DNA from: an uncultured Treponema sp.
Lineage (GTDB): Bacteria; Spirochaetota; Spirochaetia; Treponematales; Treponemataceae
Direction: 5' to 3'
DNA length: 7,095 bases
Assembly (NCBI GenBank): GCA_937885475.1
Contig: CAKZZR010000236.1
Span: 1-7,095 of the forward strand
In this document: piece by piece, positions 1-4,893 of the stretch
Layout of the letters: every line of letters starts with the position of its first letter
Numbering within the stretch: position 1 is the stretch's first letter
Position numbers and translations under genes: made by a program
Notes under the pieces: generated by a model
What the model saw: only the letters and a program-made list of their open reading frames with translations
Told to the model about the DNA's origin: nothing
Databases searched by the model: none

Positions 1-485
1 TTCAAGAAGAAACAGATGATTTTTACATTCTCCGAACGGCATGGCTTTACGGATTTTACGGAAAGAATTTCGTCTACACGATGATAAAGGCGATGAACGC
101 TCACGATTCGGTTAAGGTCGTGGCTGACCAGAAGGGCACTCCTACCTTTGCAGGAGACCTTGCCTCCGTAATCATAAAAATCATAAACAAGGGCGACGTT
201 CCGTTTGGAACCTACCATTGCACCGACCTTGGCGAGATTACTTGGTGGGATTTTACGAACGAGATAAAGAAAGAGGCTCTGGAGCTGGGGCTTCTTACGA
301 ACGCCTCATGCACCGTAAATCCGTGCAAGACCGAGGAATACCCGACTCCTGCAAAACGCCCTTCCTATTCAGTCCTCAGCAAGGATAAGATTCAGGCTGC
401 GCTTGAGATTACGCTTCCTTCCTGGAAGGAAAGCCTTTCTGTGTTCCTCAAAAGCCCGCTCTTTGACAAGACTAGGATTTTGTAG
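1..485 (+). CDS. rfbD: dTDP-4-dehydrorhamnose reductase, C-terminal part (5' end outside window)
   Basis: This enzyme reduces dTDP-4-dehydro-L-rhamnose to dTDP-L-rhamnose with NAD(P)H, the last step of dTDP-rhamnose synthesis in the cytosol. The open frame runs in from the left edge; the first whole codon is at 3, so about 160 C-terminal residues of a roughly 290-residue protein are present. The first ATG inside the window (81) is internal, because family motif RTAWLYG lies upstream of it at about 35-55. Further RfbD signatures are VVADQKGTPTFAGDLA just after that ATG, GTYHCTDLGEITWWDF in the middle, and AKRPSYSVLSKDKI then LPSWKESL near the end. All match the extended short-chain dehydrogenase family. 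The catalytic YxxxK region is off the window. The stop is TAG at 483-485. The next gene is convergent, 19 nt away. The call rests on motif recognition and is firm; other rfb genes probably lie upstream. Confidence 0.9.
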   Translation, partial: QEETDDFYILRTAWLYGFYGKNFVYTMIKAMNAHDSVKVVADQKGTPTFAGDLASVIIKIINKGDVPFGTYHCTDLGEITWWDFTNEIKKEALELGLLTNASCTVNPCKTEEYPTPAKRPSYSVLSKDKIQAALEITLPSWKESLSVFLKSPLFDKTRIL

Positions 486-506
486 CCTTGTTTTAGTTTC
501 TTTTTT
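466..506 (+). terminator. Possible weak intrinsic terminator of rfbD
   Basis: Overlapping the rfbD stop codon is an imperfect hairpin: ACAAG (466-470) pairs with CTTGT (487-491), and CTA (472-474) pairs with TAG (483-485), with one A/C mismatch between the two helices and an 8-nt loop. It is followed by a T-rich stretch to about 506. The stem is short and A/T-rich, so termination may be inefficient. No equivalent T tract follows it on the minus strand, so it would not serve the convergent peptidase gene. Confidence 0.35.
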
Positions 507-1983
507 ATTCCCATTCTTCTGGAAACAGCATTTCCAGCAACGTTCCCCACGTTGAGTCTCTCTTAAACGCAAACTCCGAAACCGCATAGGGATTGTAGTA
601 GGAGTGCTTGTAATATGCGCTCGTATATTTTTCAGCATTCCCGGTGATTGAAAGTCCGTAGTAGTTTCGATTTGTGTTCAAGGTTGGGTATAATCCTTTT
701 TCTGTCTCTCCATCGCCACACCATGATTTTATTATCGTTTTTTCCAGTGCCGCGCGAAGATTTTCTATTCTATCTGCTAATTCAGAAATACAGCGTTCTT
801 TTTCTTCTGTTTCGGATTCAATGCTTTCTGCATATCCTTCCAGCTTGTCCGTCAAAACTCCTATATCAAACTGATAGAAATAGGGTGCAAGGTAGTTTTG
901 AGGGGAGATTCCCTGCTTTTTAGTCGTATAGTACATGCAGCGGAATGTTATATTATTTTGAAAATTTCCCGCCTTTTCCGCAGTCCTTAAAAATGAATTA
1001 GTATTTAGCGGTGTTAAAAAGTCAATTTCTGTTTCACCTGTTAAAAAATCAGAAAGGGAGGATACAGCTGCTTCCAGGTGAGTCATATTGCCAAGATGTA
1101 TAAGCGAAAGAGACGGAAAGCCGTTCCACCAGCTGCTATAGGACGTTGCCTGATATTTTTCGGCATATAAATTTACGAGTGTCGTGCCGATTGATTTTGA
1201 ATTTTTGCCGGTGCTTATGCTTGCAATGAAATTTTCGTACGGCATTCCCGCGCCGGGAATTTCGTTTTCAGATGCAATAAGGAAATCAGCTGTATCTCTT
1301 AGTTCATAGGCTTCTTCTATAGAGCCTTCCAGACAGACATCCATAAGCAGAAGATTTATTTTATTCGCTCCACAGAAGCCTGCTGCCTCGAACGCTGCTG
1401 CAATCTGGTCAGAATAGATTATTGAATATCCTGCGTTAAAATCTGGTGCAAGAGAACGCTGCGTTAAGTCTTGGTTTGATGCAGATGTTGTATCTTCTTC
1501 TACAGAAAATCCAAAGCCGTGCGTTCCGAATATGAAAATGATTTTTTCTGCGCTGTAGTATTCCTTGCTCCAAAGAAGGAAGTTTTTTAGGGTTTCTGCA
1601 GAGCCCGTGTCGGCTTCGCCGTCTAAAAGCCATTCGGCAGTATAGGAAACATCCTGCGTTGCGTTATCTATGGTAGTAGCGTTCCTATTTGAAAGTATCT
1701 TGTAGATACGAGTGTCGCCTTCTGGTGGTCCGTCATAAAGTGCCGCAGCCTGAATGCTTGAAGAACTGTTTGCCCCCAATCCCTTTGACACGTCGATAAT
1801 ATTCTGCCGCAGATTTTTGTAGATATCGTTTGAATCCCCCGCTAAATACATAAGAACAAGAAATTCAGGATTTGTATGATGGAATTCTTTGGTTGAGTTT
1901 TCTTCCTGCTTGCATCCAGCCAGGCAGAACGGTGCGAAGAAAATGAAAAAAATGATGGGGAGCAGAAGGATGATTCTTTTCAT
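505..1983 (-). CDS. Clostripain-family (C11) cysteine peptidase, predicted lipoprotein
   Basis: A 492-residue exported protease. Residues 1-24 form a lipoprotein signal peptide: Lys-Arg, a long Leu/Ile/Phe stretch and lipobox LAGC with the lipidated Cys at 24, so the protein is probably membrane-anchored outside the cytoplasm. The peptidase domain starts near residue 41 (FLVLMYLAGDSND). The catalytic pair is visible: His155 in IFGTHGFGF and Cys217 in LLLMDVCLEGSIEEAYEL, followed by the C11-like stretch ASENEIPGAGMPY. Asp215, two residues before the Cys, is the position that in PmC11 gives a preference for Arg/Lys at the cleavage site, so the same is inferred here. The start is ATG 1983. A longer frame reading back through tRNA-Ala is spurious. 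No Shine-Dalgarno precedes the start, which is 8 nt after the tRNA end. Sampled lines are clearly more A+T-rich than the operon to the right. The substrate is unknown. Confidence 0.85.
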   Translation of the reverse strand: MKRIILLLPIIFFIFFAPFCLAGCKQEENSTKEFHHTNPEFLVLMYLAGDSNDIYKNLRQNIIDVSKGLGANSSSSIQAAALYDGPPEGDTRIYKILSNRNATTIDNATQDVSYTAEWLLDGEADTGSAETLKNFLLWSKEYYSAEKIIFIFGTHGFGFSVEEDTTSASNQDLTQRSLAPDFNAGYSIIYSDQIAAAFEAAGFCGANKINLLLMDVCLEGSIEEAYELRDTADFLIASENEIPGAGMPYENFIASISTGKNSKSIGTTLVNLYAEKYQATSYSSWWNGFPSLSLIHLGNMTHLEAAVSSLSDFLTGETEIDFLTPLNTNSFLRTAEKAGNFQNNITFRCMYYTTKKQGISPQNYLAPYFYQFDIGVLTDKLEGYAESIESETEEKERCISELADRIENLRAALEKTIIKSWCGDGETEKGLYPTLNTNRNYYGLSITGNAEKYTSAYYKHSYYNPYAVSEFAFKRDSTWGTLLEMLFPEEWE

Positions 1984-1991
1984 AAAAAGAG

Positions 1992-2064
1992 TGGAGATAA
2001 TCGGATTCGAACCGACGACCCTTTGATTGCGAACCAAATGCTCTACCAACTGAGCTATATCCCC
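1992..2064 (-). tRNA. tRNA-Ala (anticodon CGC)
   Basis: A 73-nt cloverleaf reads on the minus strand from 2064 to 1992. It has a 7-bp acceptor stem containing the G3·U70 wobble pair that marks alanine tRNAs, D-stem GCTC/GAGC, a 5-bp anticodon stem, loop TTCGCAA with anticodon CGC at 2031-2029, a 5-bp T stem with loop TTCGAAT, and discriminator A73. It decodes GCG. The CCA end is not encoded, so it must be added after processing. No promoter is visible directly in front, so it is probably transcribed by read-through from tRNA-Phe, 36 nt upstream. The peptidase start codon follows 8 nt downstream. Confidence 0.95.
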
Positions 2065-2069
2065 ATAGT

Positions 2070-2099
2070 AAAAAGGCTTCCGAACGAGTCAGAAGCCTT
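2070..2099 (-). terminator. Intrinsic-terminator-like hairpin between the two tRNA genes
   Basis: On the minus strand, AAGGCTTCTGA (2099-2089) pairs with TCGGAAGCCTT (2083-2073) as an 11-bp stem with one T·G wobble and a 5-nt loop. It is followed by a T run (2074-2070, the first two T paired). It begins one base after the end of tRNA-Phe and ends 5 nt before tRNA-Ala. The stem is strong but the free T tract is short, so it may be a partial terminator or a barrier protecting the tRNA-Phe 3' end. Fully efficient termination would leave tRNA-Ala without an obvious promoter. Confidence 0.6.
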
Positions 2100-2100
2100 C

Positions 2101-2173
2101 TGCCACAGGTTGGGATCGAACCAACGACATACGGATTTTCAGTCCGGCGCTCTACCAACTGAGCTACTGCGGC
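2101..2173 (-). tRNA. tRNA-Phe (anticodon GAA)
   Basis: A 73-nt cloverleaf reads from 2173 to 2101. Its 7-bp acceptor stem (GCCGCAG with CTGTGGC) has one G·T wobble. The D-arm is identical to that of the neighbouring tRNA-Ala. The anticodon loop CTGAAAA carries anticodon GAA, the T arm is GTTGG/CCAAC around TTCGATC, and the discriminator is A. CCA is not encoded. One oddity is that the outermost anticodon-stem pair (27-43) is C/U, so that helix has four pairs rather than five. It lies 8-9 nt downstream of the expected transcription start of a near-consensus promoter, which makes it the first gene of the minus-strand unit. Confidence 0.96.
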
Positions 2174-2188
2174 GTGTTGATGTTTAGA

Positions 2189-2217
2189 ATCATATAAAAT
2201 TGCGGCTTTTGTGTCAA
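2189..2217 (-). promoter_or_regulatory. Sigma-70-type promoter for tRNA-Phe (and probably the genes downstream)
   Basis: Reading the minus strand, the -35 box TTGACA (2217-2212) matches consensus perfectly. After an exactly 17-nt spacer comes the -10 box TATGAT (2194-2189), five of six consensus bases. The predicted start at about 2182 leaves an 8-9 nt leader before tRNA-Phe. An A/T-rich block lies upstream at 2218-2258. This is the only good minus-strand promoter I see, so tRNA-Ala and perhaps the peptidase depend on it. Confidence 0.88.
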
Positions 2218-2237
2218 CAGAACAAGGTCAAAAATCT

Positions 2238-2258
2238 AAAAAAAATCAGTTTTTTTTT
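2238..2258. promoter_or_regulatory. A8-TCAG-T9 tract in the divergent intergenic region
   Basis: Eight A (2238-2245), TCAG, then nine T (2250-2258) form a perfect A/T inverted repeat between the divergent promoters. The T run abuts the -35 box of the plus-strand promoter, where an UP element would sit, and the tract is also upstream of the tRNA promoter. A rigid, bent A-tract or UP element serving one or both promoters is the likeliest reading. With no G/C in the stem, a terminator role is unlikely. Confidence 0.4.
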
Positions 2259-2259
2259 C

Positions 2260-2288
2260 TTGTGGGAATGTAGTTCATAAATTATAAT
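2260..2288 (+). promoter_or_regulatory. Promoter of the ankyrin–murG–cvpA–holB–kinase operon
   Basis: The -10 box TATAAT (2283-2288) is perfect. The -35 box TTGTGG (2260-2265) is weak, matching only TTG, but the spacing is the ideal 17 nt and a T run lies directly upstream. The expected transcription start, 7-8 nt after the -10, falls at about 2295-2296, on the start codon of the next gene. The mRNA would therefore be leaderless or nearly so. Confidence 0.65.
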
Positions 2289-2295
2289 TATTCCT

Positions 2296-3201
2296 ATGAA
2301 TTGGTTGATTATTTCGGACTGCAAGGAGAGCGCAGAGGCGTTGCAGTCCTTGCTGAACAAAAAGTTCAAAGATTCCATCGTGTACAGCATCACAAGTTCT
2401 GACGAAGATATCCGCCGTTCTTTTGAGGTTATATCTCATATCAGTCATGCGGTCTTTCTTTCGGTGCATGACAATGCTTCCGTACAGTTTTTATCTGGTT
2501 TTTTCTGTGGAAAGGGAGTGCCGGTCTATATTGCCGGAAAAACGCTTGAGGACACGCTTGAGATGTTCCCGACTTTTTTGTTTTTTGACGATGAGGAAAA
2601 GCTGTGCGCGCATCTTAAGAAGAATTCAAAAAAAATTATCGCCGATGACACAAAAATCAGCGCGTTCAAATATCTGTTTGAGAACGGAATTCCGTTCGAT
2701 GCCGACCATTTTGCGGAATATCTTGTAAAGGAAAAGGATCCCAAGAAGGCTGCGCGCAAGAAGGAAATTCTTGACTGCTATCTTGCCGCCGGGCTGGACA
2801 TAAATTCCCGCGACAAGGACGGAACGCCGATTCTGAACAATGCCTGCCGCACCGAAAATCTTGATGCGGTAAAATGGCTCTGCTCGCTTGGCGCGGACGT
2901 GAATGCAGTCAGCGAGGACAGGGGCTACACGCCGCTTATGGATGCCGTTTGGAAGGGCAACAAGGACATTGCCGCCTATCTTATAGACCAGGGCGCGGAC
3001 TTGAACACTATTTCCAAGGAAGGGCAGTCAAACCTTGTGCTTGCAGTTGGTGCGGACAAGCTTGAGATTGTGCGCCTGCTTGCCGAGCATGGCGCGGATC
3101 CTGATGTTGCCGACGCTATGGGAATGAGCGCGTACGGCTATGCGCAGTTGTTCCGAAAGGAAGAAATTTGTGCAATCCTTGAAAAATACCACAAAGAATA
3201 A
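2296..3201 (+). CDS. Ankyrin-repeat protein with an N-terminal alpha/beta domain
   Basis: A 301-residue protein, cytosolic as no signal peptide or membrane segment is visible. Residues 1-110 alternate predicted strands and helices: WLIISD (3-8), SIVYSIT, HAVFLSVHD (51-59), VPVYIAG (75-81) and FLFFDD (95-99). This suggests a five-stranded Rossmann-like fold, and FLSGFFCGKGVPVYI resembles the matching segment of TIR or nucleoside deoxyribosyltransferase folds, though the usual glutamate before the Gly is absent. After a linker come about five ankyrin repeats from about 154: 175-206 (with LGADVNAVSE), 209-240 (YTPLMDAVWKGNKDIAAYLI), 242-273 (LLAEHGADPD) and degenerate ones at each end. Ankyrin repeats bind proteins; the partner is unknown. 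The start ATG 2296 has no Shine-Dalgarno. An in-frame TTG at 2341 follows an AAGGAG but would remove the first strand. murG begins 15 nt downstream. Confidence 0.85.
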   Translation: MNWLIISDCKESAEALQSLLNKKFKDSIVYSITSSDEDIRRSFEVISHISHAVFLSVHDNASVQFLSGFFCGKGVPVYIAGKTLEDTLEMFPTFLFFDDEEKLCAHLKKNSKKIIADDTKISAFKYLFENGIPFDADHFAEYLVKEKDPKKAARKKEILDCYLAAGLDINSRDKDGTPILNNACRTENLDAVKWLCSLGADVNAVSEDRGYTPLMDAVWKGNKDIAAYLIDQGADLNTISKEGQSNLVLAVGADKLEIVRLLAEHGADPDVADAMGMSAYGYAQLFRKEEICAILEKYHKE

Positions 3202-3216
3202 TAGAATTGAAGCCGT

Positions 3217-4386
3217 ATGGGCTTGAAGAATTCAGATTGTATTACAGTTGCCTTTACCGGTGGTGGAACTGGGGGGCATATCTATCCGGGGCTTGCGGTT
3301 GCTGATGAATTCCGCGCGCTGTGCGACGAGAGGGGCGTTCAGCTTAAGATTCATTGGATTGGAAATTCCAAGGGAATGGACGCGGACATTGTGTCAAAGA
3401 ACGTGGACGGGCAGGGCAGGCGCAGCGCCGATTTTTTTTACGGAATCCCCAGCGGAAAGCTTCGCCGCTATCTTTCGTTTCAGAATCTTTTGGACATATT
3501 TAAAATTCTTGCGGGAACGGTCAAGGCTTTCTTCTTGTTGAAGAAGATAAAACCGGCGCTGCTTTTTTCTAAGGGCGGATTTGTGAGCGTTCCACCGTGC
3601 TTTTGCGCCCGCCTTTTAAAGATTCCGGTGTACACCCATGAGTGTGATTTTACGCCGGGGCTTGCCACCCGCATAAACAGCAAATCTGCAAAAAAAATCC
3701 TTGTTTCCTATGAGGAAACAAAAAAATATCTGAGCGCTGAGGCTCAAAAAAAAGCCGTCGTAACCGGAAATCCGGTGCGCCCAGTATTCTATTCTGCGGA
3801 CGCGGCGCGGGGACTTGGCTTTTTAGGAATTGAAAGAAAGCAGAAACCGGTGCTGCTTGTTGTGGGCGGAAGCCTTGGCGCGCGTCAGATAAACGCCCTT
3901 GTGCGCGAGAATCTTGGCTGGCTGTGCGAGCGCTTTACGGTGGTTCATCAGATGGGGGCGGGAAATGCCGATGAGAGCGCGGCGGCTTCCCTTTCGCCGG
4001 AGCTTCGCGCGTCGTATAAGCCGTACGCCTTTATTTATGCGGAGATGCCGGACGTTATTGCCGCAAGCGATGTTGTCTTAAGCCGCGCCGGTGCCAATTC
4101 CATTTGGGAATGCGCCGCGCTCGGTAAGCCGCTGGTGCTTGTTCCCCTGTGCGGAAGCGGCACCCGCGGAGACCAGGAGGACAACGCCGCATTCTTTGAC
4201 CGTAACGATGCGGCTATCGTGCTTGCCCGCGAGAATGCGAATGGCGAAAAGCTTCGCGCGGCGCTGTCTGCCATGCTTGATGACGGCACGCGCAGAAAAT
4301 TTTCGGACTGCTCCATGCATCTTGCAGGAGGAACCAGACCTGCGCAAAAAATCGCCGCGCTTTTGTGCGAAGAGCTTTTTTCCTGA
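3217..4386 (+). CDS. murG: MurG, UDP-GlcNAc–undecaprenyl-PP-MurNAc-pentapeptide GlcNAc transferase
   Basis: Transfers GlcNAc from UDP-GlcNAc to lipid I to make lipid II, the last cytoplasmic step of peptidoglycan precursor synthesis, at the inner membrane face. The protein has 389 residues, slightly longer than the usual 355-365. The N-terminal acceptor domain carries the glycine-rich loop TGGGTGGH (14-21), FSKGGFVSVPP (117-127) and HECDFTPGLA (141-150). The C-terminal UDP-GlcNAc domain carries VTGNPVR, GGSLGARQIN (217-226), HQMGAGN, YAEMPD, SRAGANSIWE (289-298) and DQEDN (319-323). HECD replaces the HEQN of E. coli and B. subtilis and resembles the HESD type I recall from Streptococcus and clostridia. 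The start ATG 3217 has only a weak purine-rich stretch before it, but the first strand begins at residue 9, so it fits. It lies 15 nt after the ankyrin gene and 21 nt before the cvpA-like gene, pointing to one transcript. Confidence 0.95.
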   Translation: MGLKNSDCITVAFTGGGTGGHIYPGLAVADEFRALCDERGVQLKIHWIGNSKGMDADIVSKNVDGQGRRSADFFYGIPSGKLRRYLSFQNLLDIFKILAGTVKAFFLLKKIKPALLFSKGGFVSVPPCFCARLLKIPVYTHECDFTPGLATRINSKSAKKILVSYEETKKYLSAEAQKKAVVTGNPVRPVFYSADAARGLGFLGIERKQKPVLLVVGGSLGARQINALVRENLGWLCERFTVVHQMGAGNADESAAASLSPELRASYKPYAFIYAEMPDVIAASDVVLSRAGANSIWECAALGKPLVLVPLCGSGTRGDQEDNAAFFDRNDAAIVLARENANGEKLRAALSAMLDDGTRRKFSDCSMHLAGGTRPAQKIAALLCEELFS

Positions 4387-4407
4387 CGCTTATTTTGAGA
4401 GGTATGT

Positions 4408-4893
4408 ATGACGCTTGCTCCTGTTGACATCTGTTTTATTATCATCGTGCTGATTTTTGCGCTTTCGGCGCTGACAAAGGGCTTCATAAAGGAACTGTTT
4501 GGAAAGGTTTCTGTGTTCGGCGGGCTTGCCGTTGCCATTGCATTCACTCCAAAATTGGACGTGTACGTGCATCAGAGTATTTCGAACGAGCTTGTGTCCA
4601 AGGTTTTGTCGTTCCTTTTGATTTTTATCGCCGTTTTTCTTATTATCCGCATCGTGCAGCAGATTGTCTCTAAAATTTTCAGTGGCGAGATTATGAAGGG
4701 GCTTGACCGTACGCTTGGCTTTGCGCTTGGCGTGCTTGAGGGCGTGGTGGTTGTGGCACTCATCATTGGGCTTTTGACGGTACAGCCTTGGTTTGAAGTC
4801 AGCTCCATTTTTGACGGAAGCGTGTTCTATAAGTATCTTTACGGAATTGTCAATTCCTCGGCAGATTATTTGAACGGAAAGGCAAATGTTTGA
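4408..4893 (+). CDS. CvpA-family inner-membrane protein
   Basis: A 161-residue hydrophobic protein with four predicted membrane segments at roughly 8-21, 31-47, 63-82 and 104-123. CvpA-family features are an N-terminal VDICFIIIVLIFALSALTKG segment and the glycine/glutamate motif GFALGVLEG (104-112) at the start of the last helix. The C-terminal tail of about 35 residues is polar. CvpA is named for colicin V production in E. coli; its molecular role is not settled and no enzyme activity is known, so no function is assigned beyond the family. The start at 4408 is well supported by GAGAGG (4397-4402), 5 nt ahead; an out-of-frame ATG at 4404 is ignored. Its stop overlaps the holB start by 8 nt (4886-4893), suggesting translational coupling. 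Confidence 0.82.
   Translation: MTLAPVDICFIIIVLIFALSALTKGFIKELFGKVSVFGGLAVAIAFTPKLDVYVHQSISNELVSKVLSFLLIFIAVFLIIRIVQQIVSKIFSGEIMKGLDRTLGFALGVLEGVVVVALIIGLLTVQPWFEVSSIFDGSVFYKYLYGIVNSSADYLNGKANV

Noticed and set aside
415..431. Perfect inverted repeat TTCCTTCC-T-GGAAGGAA
   Set aside because: It lies inside the rfbD coding sequence, has a 1-nt spacer that cannot form a normal hairpin loop, and has no T tract after it. Probably chance.
519..537. Hairpin CTGGAAA-CAGCA-TTTCCAG near the 3' end of the peptidase gene
   Set aside because: It is inside the coding region and not followed by a T tract on either strand, so it is not a convincing terminator.
1984..2049. 22-residue N-terminal extension of the peptidase frame (starting MVEHLVRNQ)
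   Set aside because: It is a translation of tRNA-Ala. The signal peptide with LAGC lipobox starts at ATG 1983, so the extension would bury it.
2066..2093. Possible promoter for tRNA-Ala (CTGACT ... TACTAT on the minus strand)
   Set aside because: The boxes match poorly and the start would fall inside the tRNA.
1865..2158. 97-residue minus-strand frame (MVERRTENPYVVGS...)
   Set aside because: It reads through both tRNAs and then the peptidase gene in the wrong frame; the peptide is the usual nonsense translation of tRNA sequence.
1992..2173. Integration (att) site at the tRNAs
   Set aside because: I found no second copy of either tRNA 3' end in the window and no integrase gene.
2341..3201. 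Shorter ankyrin protein starting at TTG 2341 after AAGGAG
   Set aside because: The gap between AAGGAG and TTG is long (about 12 nt), and it would delete the first predicted strand; kept only as an alternative.
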